Shown here in pieces: positions 9,491 to 18,429 of a DNA stretch of 41,561 nt. Where the stretch lies: assembly GCA_004195715.1 (NCBI GenBank), contig PSPX01000022.1, positions 1 through 41,561 on the forward strand, written 5' to 3'. The translations under genes were made by a program, and so were the position numbers. Source of the stretch: Methanobacteriota archaeon. GTDB lineage: Archaea > Thermoplasmatota > Poseidoniia > Poseidoniales > Thalassarchaeaceae. Below the pieces are notes generated by a model. That model was not told the DNA's origin. It made no database searches and saw only the letters and a list, made by a program, of their open reading frames with translations. Each line of letters begins with the position of its first letter. Positions within the stretch are counted from its first letter, which is position 1.

Positions 9491-9961
9491 ATGGGCGAAG
9501 ATGCGAGGGTGCCTGCACCTGAAGCACCAGTGGAGGAGAGACTGCTTTTTCTACAGGAGAACATGGTGAGCTTTGTCAACCAGTTCAACATGCCAGTCAT
9601 CGAGGTGGCACTAGTCCTATCGAAGTACATCCGCATCCTCCTTGAGTCTCTGCAGAAAACCGCGCAGAGTAATGACGAGGTTTTACCATCGAGGCTAATC
9701 GAGCCGTGGCACATCGAAGCACAGGACGAGGTACCGAGAATCGACTCATTCCCTCTAGAGACTTTGCTTGGCAGTCTCGACGAGGATAGAATGGACATTC
9801 TGGATACTCTGATTAGGACCATCTTGAACGAGAGCCAACTCCCCTTCACACCTGCTCTTACTCTGCTAAGAGAGTGGGAGGCATTAGTTAGGGTCCAGTT
9901 AGCCAATGCCAGCGGTCCCGGACAACTGTTCAGCCCAATAGATCTGCCAGAGGACTTCTGA
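9491..9961 (+). CDS. Hypothetical helical protein
   Basis: The protein has 156 residues from ATG 9491, 30 nt after the calcium-repeat gene. I do not recognise a family. It is acidic, has no signal peptide or Cys motif, and is rich in amphipathic helices with regular Leu spacing ('EVALVLSKYIRILLESLQ', 'MDILDTLIRTILNESQ', 'LTLLREWEALVRVQL'), so a cytosolic all-helical fold is likely. An AT-rich stretch (9457-9468) sits about 27 nt upstream, where an archaeal TATA element would lie, but its match is weak. Its stop abuts the stop of the next, convergent gene with no gap. Confidence 0.6.
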   Translation: MGEDARVPAPEAPVEERLLFLQENMVSFVNQFNMPVIEVALVLSKYIRILLESLQKTAQSNDEVLPSRLIEPWHIEAQDEVPRIDSFPLETLLGSLDEDRMDILDTLIRTILNESQLPFTPALTLLREWEALVRVQLANASGPGQLFSPIDLPEDF

Positions 9962-10294
9962 TTATTCGCTCTCAGCCTTGGCGACGATTCCGCTGGAGAC
10001 CCACCATGCATCGGCGATTGACCAGATGAACAGCACTGGCCACAGTACAACTGAGAATATCAGAGGGAGCTGTATGACGAACCATCCGAGTGCCTTGCGG
10101 TGCTGGCGGTTGAAGTGCTGTCCGAGGTAGAGGAAGGGGACGAGAGATATAGCGAGAGCTACGAGGGGGCGCAGAGCCCCCCAAGGGCCAATACCACCGC
10201 TCAATTCGTACCATATCACTCCTATCACGCCCAGAGCACTCGCCTCTTCTGGTTCTTTTTCGGAGGCCACGCTGACCACATACTCCTCCGCCAT
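9962..10294 (-). CDS. Small multi-pass membrane protein
   Basis: The protein has 110 residues from the ATG at 10294. It has a short acidic cytosolic N-terminus and then hydrophobic segments around residues 42-57 (LVALAISLVPFLYLG) and 70-96 (GWFVIQLPLIFSVVLWPVLFIWSIADAWW), separated by a basic loop 'QHFNRQHRKALGW'. The short hydrophobic hairpin with a charged turn recalls TM2-domain-like small membrane proteins, but the match is loose. Function is unknown. Confidence 0.6.
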   Translation of the reverse strand: MAEEYVVSVASEKEPEEASALGVIGVIWYELSGGIGPWGALRPLVALAISLVPFLYLGQHFNRQHRKALGWFVIQLPLIFSVVLWPVLFIWSIADAWWVSSGIVAKAESE

Positions 10295-10380
10295 ACCGCT
10301 TCACCGGCACCCCCGATGCATGAATCTGACGCCAACCCGGGCGGCGAAAAGGCGAACAGTATCGACGCCTACCCCTGCAC

Positions 10381-11370
10381 GTGAGCGAACCTAGGGTCCT
10401 AGTCACAGCATTCCCTCCATTCTCCGAATTCGACAGCAACGTTTCCCAGAGCGTGCTCAATAGGCTCGAAATCGAAGGTGTGCAAGGCCTCGATGTCGTG
10501 ACATGGCTTCTTAGCGTCGATGAGGAGGGCTCACGCGCGGTCGCCAACCAGATTCGCAAAGACATACAGGTCGATGGCATACTGCACCTAGGCCTAGCGG
10601 CCAGAAGGAAATCAATCTCCCTAGAGAGGATGGCTCGGAACGAGTTCTCGATGAACGAGCCCGACAACTCCGGCCGATTGCTCGATTCAGGGGAGATAGT
10701 CAGAGGTGCCCCCGAAACAATCCTAACCACTGCTCCGGTCCATGTCATGGACGAGGAGTTCGAGCGCGACGAGCATATCTGCTGGAGCGAAGACGCAGGA
10801 GGATATGTCTGTAACGAGACAATCTACCGTACACTGTACGCGATGCAAGATAGGGAGGAAAGCCCTCTGCCGGCGATGTTCGTTCACCTGCCCCCCGAGG
10901 ACGAAATCTCACTGGATGTCCAGGTCGAAGCAGTCAGGAGGATTGCGACCTGTCTCGTATGCAGGCCGACCTACGAGGTCGTTGGCGGTCTGCTGTTCGA
11001 TGCCGAGGACAGGATACTGGCCTGCAAGCGACCGCAGGGCGACGCCTGGGCAGGTTGGTGGGAATTTCCAGGGGGAAAAATCGAAGCAGGCGAGGGGCCA
11101 GACACGGCGCTAATCAGGGAACTCATCGAGGAGATTGGAGTCTCCCCTCATCCGAAATTCATGGTCGAGCAGATTAGCCACGAATACGATGACAGGTCAG
11201 TGAAACTGCAGATATGGGACTGCGGCGTAATAGATCCCGATTCGATAAGACTGATCGAGCACGATGAGGCCAGATGGCTTTCGGCGGACGAATTGCTGGA
11301 TGTCAAGTGGTTGCCAGCCGACCTTCCAATCATCGAGAGATGGAAGCGCGAGGGCATTCCCCGAAACTAG
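10381..11370 (+). CDS. Pyroglutamyl-peptidase-like / Nudix hydrolase fusion
   Basis: The protein has 329 residues from GTG 10381. Residues 1-190 match the peptidase C15 (pyroglutamyl peptidase I) fold. They open with VLVTAFPPF and carry the catalytic residues in family context: Glu82 in LERMARN, Cys144 in AGGYVCNETIY and His169 in MFVHLPPE. Such enzymes remove N-terminal pyroglutamate from peptides. Residues about 196-329 are a Nudix domain with an intact box (G232 x5 E238 x7 R246-E-L-x-E-E-x-G-V254) preceded by WWEFPGGK, like MutT-type nucleotide pyrophosphatases. One uninterrupted frame joins them, with only a short CLVC-containing linker. No signal peptide is seen, so it is cytosolic. A TATA-like AAAAGG lies about 30 nt upstream. 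The Nudix substrate cannot be read from sequence. Confidence 0.85.
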   Translation: MSEPRVLVTAFPPFSEFDSNVSQSVLNRLEIEGVQGLDVVTWLLSVDEEGSRAVANQIRKDIQVDGILHLGLAARRKSISLERMARNEFSMNEPDNSGRLLDSGEIVRGAPETILTTAPVHVMDEEFERDEHICWSEDAGGYVCNETIYRTLYAMQDREESPLPAMFVHLPPEDEISLDVQVEAVRRIATCLVCRPTYEVVGGLLFDAEDRILACKRPQGDAWAGWWEFPGGKIEAGEGPDTALIRELIEEIGVSPHPKFMVEQISHEYDDRSVKLQIWDCGVIDPDSIRLIEHDEARWLSADELLDVKWLPADLPIIERWKREGIPRN

Positions 11371-11879
11371 TCCTCACCAATCGTCCGCCTCCCCCTTCGG
11401 TCAAACCATTCTACAGGCTCGCCGCTGCCATCCATGGACAATCCGTCGCCGATACTGCGCGGAATGGAATCGCGACCCGCGTGCCAAGTCTGCTGCTCCA
11501 GCCAGTCTGCAAGATCCTCTCCAGTCAGGCCAATCCTCATCTCTCCACCCATGCCCCTGCCTCCGATTACGAATGATGCCTTGCCCGCGAGAGCAGCCTG
11601 ACGGGATAGAGAGAAGCCCGTTGAACCTCCGTCCAGTTCCAGAGTCATGGCATCAAGAGCAGTATCTAGAATTCTTTGGTTCCTGATTGCTTTGAGTAGA
11701 GTGTTTAGGGAGTCGGACGAACCAGTCATCATCCCCGCCGCCCTCTCGTTGGGGAAGGTAGCGTTCGCGGGCACCCTGTCCGGGCTCCAATCGGGAAACA
11801 TCTCTCTGACAGCATCCACCACTCGCTGCGGGTCCTCATGCGGCTGCACGACCGTGGAGACACTAATCAGAGGAGGCAC
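11367..11879 (-). CDS. UPF0201-family RNA-binding-like protein
   Basis: The protein has about 170 residues from a GTG at 11879; an ATG at 11918 would add 13 basic residues not typical of the family. The start LISVSTVVQPHEDPQRV, the central QRILDTALDAM, the segment GFSLSRQAALAGKASFV and the C-terminal 'GLTGEDLADWLEQQT' fit the archaeal UPF0201 family (Pfam RNA_binding PF01877). This is a small archaeal family with an ribosomal-protein-like alpha/beta fold. RNA binding is assumed from the fold and is not proven. The C-terminus is about 30 residues longer than usual. It overlaps the end of the Pcp-Nudix gene by 4 nt. Confidence 0.75.
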   Translation of the reverse strand: MPPLISVSTVVQPHEDPQRVVDAVREMFPDWSPDRVPANATFPNERAAGMMTGSSDSLNTLLKAIRNQRILDTALDAMTLELDGGSTGFSLSRQAALAGKASFVIGGRGMGGEMRIGLTGEDLADWLEQQTWHAGRDSIPRSIGDGLSMDGSGEPVEWFDRRGRRTIGED

Positions 11880-11973
11880 GAGCCTTCGTACGCGCCGCTG
11901 GCCATGAGTTCTCTGCATCCAAACGCTCCCGAGAACACGAATGATTCAAACGATGTGGGATTGGGCCTGAGGC

Positions 11974-12693
11974 ATGGCTCAGCGTTCACAGATGCTGGGG
12001 GGCGCCCTCCTCCTCGCCCCTACTCTGTGCGTAGTGGCTCTACGTTACAGCTCCGACGCTCTTGAGGAAGTCATCTCACAGGATACCACTCTGCGGTACT
12101 CTATTCACGCTGTCGCCCTCTTGGCTGGAGTTGTGATGTTCATGAGGTTCCGCAAGGTAGAGGATCATGAGTTCCACAGGTCGAGAGCAATTCGCAAATT
12201 GTCCAAGACGTACTCGCGCGAAGACAGGGGGTTGTGGGATAAGGGCGAAGCTGCGATTCAGCGCATGGAGGCCAAAGCGAGTGTCCCGTCAACTGGTCGC
12301 AAGGCCCTGAAGGCCCAAGCGCTGAAGTCCGGAACTGTAGGTTCCCTGAACACCGAGCGCTCTGAGGAGGACATTGGTGAGGACATAGATCCTCCTCAAT
12401 CGCCGACTACGGGTATCAGCACTATGGTAGATGAGGAGGCAATAGCCGAGTCGAAGGGCCCGGGTGCATTCTCTAGGATTTCAGGGGCAATCAACAGACG
12501 TCTCGATGCATCAGCTGAGCGGAGGATGGAGCGCAGAGCCTCAAAAGCCAGCAAGAAAGCCTCATCGGATGACCAGTGGGAGACTCCAGTGGCATCTTCT
12601 CTGGCCCGTTCAGTCATCTCTTGTGGAGCCTGTGGTTCTCTGAACAACTCAGGAACCCCGTACTGCACTTCATGTGGCGAGTTCCTGACTTAA
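11974..12693 (+). CDS. Membrane protein with C-terminal zinc ribbon
   Basis: The protein has 239 residues from ATG 11974. Hydrophobic segments lie at about residues 7-23 and 44-59. They are followed by a long charged, low-complexity cytosolic region rich in Arg, Lys, Glu and Ser. The last 23 residues hold a CGAC...CTSC zinc ribbon (Cys217, 220, 231, 234). The layout suggests a two-pass membrane anchor that presents a zinc ribbon to the cytosol, a common archaeal plan of unknown function. It is divergent from the UPF0201 gene (94 nt) and followed 47 nt later by dnaJ. Confidence 0.65.
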   Translation: MAQRSQMLGGALLLAPTLCVVALRYSSDALEEVISQDTTLRYSIHAVALLAGVVMFMRFRKVEDHEFHRSRAIRKLSKTYSREDRGLWDKGEAAIQRMEAKASVPSTGRKALKAQALKSGTVGSLNTERSEEDIGEDIDPPQSPTTGISTMVDEEAIAESKGPGAFSRISGAINRRLDASAERRMERRASKASKKASSDDQWETPVASSLARSVISCGACGSLNNSGTPYCTSCGEFLT

Positions 12694-12721
12694 GGGTGGG
12701 GTTGAAAACAGTCGGTCAAGA

Positions 12722-12739
12722 GCCCCACACAGGCGGGGC
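12722..12739. repeat. Inverted repeat just upstream of the dnaJ start
   Basis: GCCCC (12722-12726) and GGGGC (12735-12739) flank an 8-nt loop and end one base before the dnaJ ATG. In mRNA it would place the start region next to a GC stem. It could also be an operator, since a TATA-like TTGAAAAC lies at 12702-12709. Confidence 0.45.
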
Positions 12740-12740
12740 C

Positions 12741-13886
12741 ATGGCAGGTAAGAGGGACTACTACGAAGTCCTCGGCGTGGCTAGAGGCGCCACGGGTTCA
12801 GAAATCAAGCGAGCATTCAGGTCACTTGCTCGTCAGCACCATCCTGACAAGAACCCAGACGACCCCGAATCGGAGAAGAGGTTCAAGGAGGTCCAAGAGG
12901 CGTATGCGGTGTTAACTAACCCCGAAGAGCGGAGGAAGTACGACACCTTCGGTCACGAACAGCCAGGCGGCTCCCCGTTCGGTCCAAGCGGGTTCCAAGG
13001 AGTCAATATCAGTATAGACGATTTGTTCGGAGGCGGTTTTGAGAGCATCTTCAGCCAGATTTTCAGCGGAGGGAGGAGTCCACGAAGGACCAAAGGCAGG
13101 GACCTGCTTTTGAATCATGAAGTGCCATTTCAAGCCGTAATGGATGGCTACGAGGACGATATTGAGATAGACGTTCTGAAGTCCTGCGAGAAGTGCTACG
13201 GGACTGGTTCCGAGAGTGCAGACGGAGTGAGGGAGTGCCCGACCTGTGACGGCCGAGGAAGAATCCAGAGGATAGAGAAGGCCGGTTTCTTCACCAAACA
13301 GGTTGTCACCGACTGCTCTTCATGCAGGGGGGAGGGAAAGATAGTGAGCGACCCCTGCCCCTCTTGTGAGGGGCAGGGCCGATCCAGACAGGCTAAGCAG
13401 GTCCAGTTCACCGTGCCTCCGGGTGTCAATACCGGGACGAGACTCAGAATGAGAGGTCACGGTGAGGCAGCTAGGGGTAACAGAGGGGAGAGCGGTGATT
13501 TGTACATTCAGATAGAGGTCGAGGAACACCCTTGGTTTGAGAGGGATGGTCCCGATCTCCTGATGGCACTGCCCGTAGGGTTCGTCGATTTGGTCCTAGG
13601 GACACAGATTGAGATTCCGCACATCGATGGAAGCGATCTTTCAATCAAGGTTCCAGCAGGCTCGAATCCAGGTGAGACTCTGAGCATCCCCGGTCGCGGA
13701 CTTCCCGGAGGCAGGGGACGCCGCGGTAGGGGCTCTGTGACCGTACTACTCAAGTTGGACATGCCGCGCAAAGTACCGCGCTCGCTGAAGAAAACCCTAG
13801 AGGGGATGCGCGAAGAAATTGGCACCGATATAGATTCTATACAGGACTCGATAATGTCTGAGGCTAACAAGAGGCGAAGGCCCTGA
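12741..13886 (+). CDS. dnaJ: Chaperone DnaJ (Hsp40, type I)
   Basis: The protein has 381 residues from ATG 12741, the standard family start ([13 protein letters not shown]). A longer in-frame extension upstream is not part of the protein. The J domain spans residues 1-70 with the HPD motif at 34-36, which stimulates Hsp70 ATPase. A Gly/Phe-rich linker follows (residues about 75-110). Four CxxCxGxG zinc motifs then occur from about residue 150 ([32 protein letters not shown]), followed by the C-terminal substrate-binding domains. All features of a complete type I DnaJ are present. Neither dnaK nor grpE is adjacent. The DnaJ/DnaK system of mesophilic archaea is generally regarded as bacterial in origin. 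Confidence 0.97.
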   Translation: MAGKRDYYEVLGVARGATGSEIKRAFRSLARQHHPDKNPDDPESEKRFKEVQEAYAVLTNPEERRKYDTFGHEQPGGSPFGPSGFQGVNISIDDLFGGGFESIFSQIFSGGRSPRRTKGRDLLLNHEVPFQAVMDGYEDDIEIDVLKSCEKCYGTGSESADGVRECPTCDGRGRIQRIEKAGFFTKQVVTDCSSCRGEGKIVSDPCPSCEGQGRSRQAKQVQFTVPPGVNTGTRLRMRGHGEAARGNRGESGDLYIQIEVEEHPWFERDGPDLLMALPVGFVDLVLGTQIEIPHIDGSDLSIKVPAGSNPGETLSIPGRGLPGGRGRRGRGSVTVLLKLDMPRKVPRSLKKTLEGMREEIGTDIDSIQDSIMSEANKRRRP

Positions 13887-15062
13887 TTACTCGGACTCGC
13901 CCCAGTCCAGAGCCCGATTGGGAGTGGCAGCGAGTGGTTCCCCCCCGACTAGTCCCGAAAGTTGGAATCCTAAACTAGTTGGGCTGCCTTCCAGTGCAAG
14001 GCTGAGGAACACCCTGCTTCCGGCCGACAAGGTGTCGAGGAAGATCTCGTCGTCTTGGAAGAGTCGACTAGGAGATATCGAGGAGATTCCGACCTTGGCC
14101 CCTTCAGGAGCATGAATCCTCATCGCAGCCAGTTCCCAGGGGACTTCAGCTACCCGTATTCCTAGCAGTAGGACGGCATCTCCTTCGCTGATCTTCCACA
14201 CACAGATCTCTACCTGTTCGGTCATATGCCTCAACAACGGCTCGCCCCAGTCTTGGGTCACGGCCCTCCACGGACTGTCTCCGAGTTGCTTCAAGGAGTA
14301 CTCAATCTCTCCCTCGTCGATACTCTCTGCAGACAGGGCCTCGGAGAGTCTCTCGCGCAGGCGACGCAGTCTACGTCGCTCGTGCTCCTCAATATCACTG
14401 GCTAGAGGGGCCCCGCTGAAGATGGCTGCTCTGTTCCACCACAGCACCACCATCAGAGGAGTCAGCAGCATGAAGCCGGCGAACATGTAGAACCCTCTGG
14501 CCCTGTATGACAGGTCGACGAACTCGTCCTCGATTGGTTCGTAGGGTCCGTTGTAGGGCAGTGAGAACTGGTATTCTCCCGTGCCTTCGGTCTGACCCAT
14601 GCCCTGCCCCCGCTCAATCATCAGAGCATGCACCCCCGGCGGAACTATCATCATCGAACCGTCAGTGGAGTTCACGACTTCCCCCGTTTCCTGATTCAGT
14701 GCCATAAGTGTGAATGTGGTAGGGGCATCGCCTATTCTTTGGACACGGACGTAAGACCCGTTCTCCTCGGTTATAGAGAAGGCAAACACATCGGTATTGT
14801 CGAAAACATCGAGACTGCCCTCGATTGTGGTTGCTCCAAGGCTCAGGACTTGCCATCTGGAATCCGGCCCTCCTGGCCCCCATAACTCATCCGGGGCATC
14901 CCCGATTAGGGCGCCATCACTCGGTTCGAGTGATCTCAGCATGATGGCCCATGCCGCGGTTTTGCCCTGCGTGGTCAATCCGAACTCGACCGACACAGTC
15001 TGTCCAGTAGTCTCGAAAACATCCTCGCAACCACTCTCTATGACTAGACTCGAACCGTCCAT
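13887..15062 (-). CDS. Membrane-anchored protein, C-terminal part (frame-split)
   Basis: The frame gives 391 residues from ATG 15062, but the frame is open further upstream (SARSVEVSLHQ before the Met). Residues 1-185 are beta-rich and extracytoplasmic in character. A transmembrane helix lies at about 191-210 (FYMFAGFMLLTPLMVVLWW). A charged helix, HERRRLRRLRERLSEAL, and a soluble domain of about 150 residues with no recognised family follow. The extracytoplasmic half has no signal peptide of its own, while the frame ending 22 nt upstream has a signal peptide but no membrane anchor. The two are most simply one gene. Its end abuts the dnaJ stop. Confidence 0.7.
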   Translation of the reverse strand: MDGSSLVIESGCEDVFETTGQTVSVEFGLTTQGKTAAWAIMLRSLEPSDGALIGDAPDELWGPGGPDSRWQVLSLGATTIEGSLDVFDNTDVFAFSITEENGSYVRVQRIGDAPTTFTLMALNQETGEVVNSTDGSMMIVPPGVHALMIERGQGMGQTEGTGEYQFSLPYNGPYEPIEDEFVDLSYRARGFYMFAGFMLLTPLMVVLWWNRAAIFSGAPLASDIEEHERRRLRRLRERLSEALSAESIDEGEIEYSLKQLGDSPWRAVTQDWGEPLLRHMTEQVEICVWKISEGDAVLLLGIRVAEVPWELAAMRIHAPEGAKVGISSISPSRLFQDDEIFLDTLSAGSRVFLSLALEGSPTSLGFQLSGLVGGEPLAATPNRALDWGESE

Positions 15063-15084
15063 TTGGTGAAGTGAGACCTCAACA

Positions 15085-16017
15085 CTACGAGCAGAACGGC
15101 TCCAGCTTCATCTTGGCTCCAGAGGCTATGAGCAAGGAATCTCCCTGCGAATCAGAAGCAGCGAGGTGCCCGTAGTAGAGAAGGGAGGAATCACCGTAGA
15201 ACGGTAGAGCCTCTCCGTGGCTCCAGGGATTGGTCAATTCGCCCCCATCAGGTGCCTCAGAGTCATCGTCGTAACGAATAATCTCAAACTCGTAGGGTGA
15301 GTAACCTTCCTCCGCTGAGTGAACTAGGCGAATCCACAGTTCACCTTGAGCCGGGTATTCGAAGTAGTGCCCCATTTCTGTCCTCTCGATGGTATCCACA
15401 AGAGACTTCGACTCTTCGCCCCTTTGCCAAATCTCGATGCGAATCTCACTTGGTCCTCTCAGGCTGTTGAGCAGCAACACATCTCCAGGATCGCCGACCA
15501 CCATGATGGCGTCTTTGTCGCTCTGGTTTTCCAGCGCCCCGACGTAGAGCACGCCCTCGGAAAGAAGATCGATAACTTCACAGGATCGCAACTGGCAGGG
15601 AGAAGTCGTGTTGATCAGAGGGTATTCGCCCTGACTCCCCGGAGAGGGGACTATGTTCGGTAAATCGTCGCGTTCCGTCCATTCATCCATCCTACTGAGT
15701 ATCACTTCTGTACTCAAATCATTGGCCTCGGTCCCAGAATCGACAAGGATCTGCCAAGACACGTTACCCTCGACCCAGCCCGACCATTCCACGAGATGAG
15801 GGTCCTCGTGACTCTCCTCGACACCGTCAGACCAGATGACAAGTTCCATCCCTGGGCACCCGACCTTCATACACGAAACACTGACCCATACCGGTCCACT
15901 GGTGCTGAATATATCGTCGCTGAGAACTATCCTAGGGTCCTCATCGGCGCTTACTGAAACGCTGAACGCAGCCAGCGTCAACAACATAGCCAACAGCCCC
16001 GCTCTCACGCCTCGCAC
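15085..16017 (-). CDS. Membrane-anchored protein, N-terminal part with signal peptide (frame-split)
   Basis: The likely start is the GTG at 16017 (or GTG 16008, or TTG 16053), just before a basic region and the signal-peptide core LLAMLLTLAAFSVSVSA. The mature part is beta-rich and acidic with paired cysteines (SCMKVGCPGM, PCQLRSCEV). It resembles pre-peptidase or Ig-like extracellular domains, but I cannot name a family. It ends ASGAKMKLEPFCS then TAG (15085-15087). Skipping one base between about 15085 and 15108 joins it to the downstream frame as a type I membrane protein of about 720 residues. The 5' end is divergent from arcS and very close to it. Confidence 0.7.
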   Translation of the reverse strand: MRGVRAGLLAMLLTLAAFSVSVSADEDPRIVLSDDIFSTSGPVWVSVSCMKVGCPGMELVIWSDGVEESHEDPHLVEWSGWVEGNVSWQILVDSGTEANDLSTEVILSRMDEWTERDDLPNIVPSPGSQGEYPLINTTSPCQLRSCEVIDLLSEGVLYVGALENQSDKDAIMVVGDPGDVLLLNSLRGPSEIRIEIWQRGEESKSLVDTIERTEMGHYFEYPAQGELWIRLVHSAEEGYSPYEFEIIRYDDDSEAPDGGELTNPWSHGEALPFYGDSSLLYYGHLAASDSQGDSLLIASGAKMKLEPFCS

Positions 16018-16077
16018 GTGGGGCCGAACCCGCTGTACCTTAGAATCCTTCAAGCGAACCGCGTCGTGCGAAGGGGT

Positions 16078-17862
16078 ATGGCAGAACGTCCGCTGGCTCG
16101 CGGTGTGACCGCAAGACAGCGCTTCGCGAGGCTGATGCCACTAGGCGACAGGAACCAACCTGTCGGATGGACTCCGGGCCTAGTTTTGGGCCCACAGGAC
16201 CCAGAAATCGAACCGTCTCTGGCGCCGTTCTCGTGTTCGAGGAGCCAAGGCGCCGTGCCGGCAACCATTTCGATGTCTACTAGGGGGGAGATGTGCTACC
16301 CTTTCGACTCTACAGACACGTGGCAGGCATCGGAAGGCCTGTCGCTACCTCCGAGTCTCGCCGAAGCGGATTCGGGAGAGGCCGGCCGCGGTTCCCAACT
16401 TCTCCCCGTTTCTTGGCAGTCCTTGCACCACGACCAAAGTCTCAACGACCTTGGTTTGGAGCCTTCAATCATAGCCCTAGTTGACGCAGTGCAACTAGCC
16501 GAGCGACCCGGGATGCTTGTTGAGGCGCTCGATGCGCTCAGGGTGCGTTTTCCAACATCTCTCATTTGGACTCCTGGGATAGCAGGCCCTGATAACTGCG
16601 CCCTACTCTCATGGATGGGGGTCGACCTGTTTGACACTACACGTTCGAGAAGAGCCGCTTCTCTGGGGGTGATTCTCACTGAAGACGGACCTAGGATGCC
16701 TGAGAGCACGCTAGGTGAAAGTGCCGATATGAAAACTCAATGCGCTGCATGGTCACGCGCTATCGCAGCCACTAGAACCGCAATCCGGAATGGCTCTTTG
16801 CGCGAGCTGACCGAGCGCCAAGCCGCTTCCAGCCCACGTTCGGTGGAGCGCCTCCGCCGACATGACTCCTTGATGAGAGGGTATGAGGGATCTCGCTCGG
16901 GTCTAGCTAGGGTGGTCGGGCATGAGCACAGGTTGAGGTGTCACACGTATTCGAGCCGAAATGATGCACTAATTCATGACTGGCGCCACAGAGTCGCTGA
17001 TCAGCACCTGCCGCCAGAGCATCAGAAACAAGTACTGCTACTGTTGCCATGTTCGGCGGTGAAGCCATACCGCACTTCTCAGAGTCACAGGAGATTCTTG
17101 AGGGTAATAGGATCCGATGCGGTGCATCAGGTGATAGTCACCGCTCCTCTTGGGCTCGTTCCGAGGGAGCTGGAGGAGATTTGGCCCGCGGCAAATTACG
17201 ACATCCCCGTGACTGGAGAATGGGATGCCGACGAACTAGCCGTGATTCGTGATATGGCAACCAGCTTCGCATCCAGAGTCGGATATTCTAGAGTGATTAA
17301 CCACTCAGGTGTCGACATTGAGTTCGACGGAGTGGAGTCGGTGGACACCCGTCAAGGTGATTCAGCGGGTTCGACAGAAGCGCTATCGAGATTGCAGGAG
17401 GAAGTCGAGCGAGCGAGCTCAGAACTCAGTCTCGAGAACCCGAGGAGACCTGTTCACAGGATGGCTCAGATGCGCGCGCTCTCGCGATTCCAGCATGGTA
17501 CTGATGCCTGGTTGAAAGGGACGAAGGTACAGGGTCGCCCCCCAATCTTCACCTTCATGAAGGACGGCGAGCAGACCGCCCAGTGGAATCCTAGAAGCGG
17601 CAGGTTTGCCTTCTCCAAGGCCTCCCTGCCATTGCTCGACGCTTGCGATGCTCTACCGAGGGTCAACCTGAAGCCGGGATTGGAGTGGAGGGGTGATTTG
17701 TTCTCAACCAACGTTGAATCCGCAGAGTTAGGGATAAGGGCGGGCGACGAAATCCTTGTGATGCAGGAAGATCAACTCGTCGGCTCCGCACGCGCTGAAG
17801 CTGCAGGTTGGGAGTGGCCGAACGGCCCAGGCAGACTAGCTCGTTCCAAACATAGGCTGTAA
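16078..17862 (+). CDS. arcS: Archaeosine synthase ArcS (TgtA2-like)
   Basis: The protein has 594 residues from ATG 16078; a GTG at 16018 in the same frame would overlap the divergent gene. The hallmark LPCSAVKPYRTSQSHRRF near residue 323 matches the conserved PCSxxKPYxxSxSH motif of archaeosine synthase. The N-terminal half resembles a tRNA-guanine transglycosylase barrel without its catalytic signature. The C-terminal 75 residues (LKPGLEWRGDLFSTNVESAE...) form a PUA RNA-binding domain. ArcS modifies preQ0 at position 15 of archaeal tRNA, after TgtA insertion, to make archaeosine. It heads a + strand run with rps15 and the RecJ-like gene. TgtA is not in the window. Confidence 0.85.
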   Translation: MAERPLARGVTARQRFARLMPLGDRNQPVGWTPGLVLGPQDPEIEPSLAPFSCSRSQGAVPATISMSTRGEMCYPFDSTDTWQASEGLSLPPSLAEADSGEAGRGSQLLPVSWQSLHHDQSLNDLGLEPSIIALVDAVQLAERPGMLVEALDALRVRFPTSLIWTPGIAGPDNCALLSWMGVDLFDTTRSRRAASLGVILTEDGPRMPESTLGESADMKTQCAAWSRAIAATRTAIRNGSLRELTERQAASSPRSVERLRRHDSLMRGYEGSRSGLARVVGHEHRLRCHTYSSRNDALIHDWRHRVADQHLPPEHQKQVLLLLPCSAVKPYRTSQSHRRFLRVIGSDAVHQVIVTAPLGLVPRELEEIWPAANYDIPVTGEWDADELAVIRDMATSFASRVGYSRVINHSGVDIEFDGVESVDTRQGDSAGSTEALSRLQEEVERASSELSLENPRRPVHRMAQMRALSRFQHGTDAWLKGTKVQGRPPIFTFMKDGEQTAQWNPRSGRFAFSKASLPLLDACDALPRVNLKPGLEWRGDLFSTNVESAELGIRAGDEILVMQEDQLVGSARAEAAGWEWPNGPGRLARSKHRL

Positions 17863-17887
17863 TCCTCCTTCCGGGTGCCTGCGCAGC

Positions 17888-17895
17888 GATTAAAG
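17888..17895 (+). promoter_or_regulatory. Candidate TATA box for rps15
   Basis: GATTAAAG lies in the 69-nt gap between arcS and rps15, 44 nt before the rps15 ATG. A GAGG at 17920-17923 could serve as the ribosome-binding site 8 nt before the start. Confidence 0.45.
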
Positions 17896-17931
17896 AGGGG
17901 GAGCATCGCCCGGACGCCTGAGGCAACACAC

Positions 17932-18387
17932 ATGTCACGCATGCACAGCGGAGGTAAGGGTAGCAGTGGCTCCCGCAAACCCGGTGTCAGCGACGCACCC
18001 GCATGGTCAGATACCGACAAGAAGGATGTCGAGGACCTGATTTTGAATCTGGCCCGAGAAGGTCACCCCACTGCGATGATTGGTACTATCCTGCGTGATC
18101 AACACGCTGTGCCCGACGCACGACTTGTCACCGGAGAGAGAATTTCCCAGACTCTCTCCAGGAACGGTATAATGAGCAAGTACCCGGAGGACATGATGAA
18201 CCTCATGCGCAAGGCTCTGAACCTGATTGACCATCTCTCTGGCAACTCGAAGGACCTGCACAACCGCCGACAACTAGAGCTCTGCGAGTCCAAGATTCGC
18301 CGTCTCGCTAGGTACTACAGGAGCACTGGGAAGCTCGATAAGGACTGGGTCTACAAGAAGGACCAACTGCGACTGATGGTCGAGTGA
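17932..18387 (+). CDS. rps15: 30S ribosomal protein uS15 (archaeal S15P/S13e)
   Basis: The protein has 151 residues from ATG 17932. The start is chosen because archaeal uS15 begins M(A/S)RMHSxxKGxSGS. The frame's upstream extension to 17875 is not conserved-looking. The archaeal/eukaryotic N-terminal extension is followed by the helical uS15 core ('GHPTAMIGTILRDQHAVPD', 'LHNRRQLELCESKIRRLARYY'). It binds 16S rRNA in the platform of the small subunit. In many archaea it is followed by a DHH-family RecJ-like gene, and that holds here. Confidence 0.95.
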   Translation: MSRMHSGGKGSSGSRKPGVSDAPAWSDTDKKDVEDLILNLAREGHPTAMIGTILRDQHAVPDARLVTGERISQTLSRNGIMSKYPEDMMNLMRKALNLIDHLSGNSKDLHNRRQLELCESKIRRLARYYRSTGKLDKDWVYKKDQLRLMVE

Positions 18388-18429
18388 TTCTTGCGCAGGA
18401 GATTTGAACTCCGACTCCACAGCACGAGC

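Noticed and set aside
9280-10050. 256-codon minus-strand open frame
   Set aside because: It lies across the 3' end of the calcium-repeat gene and the following gene; its composition (Ser/Arg-rich) is that of a shadow frame.
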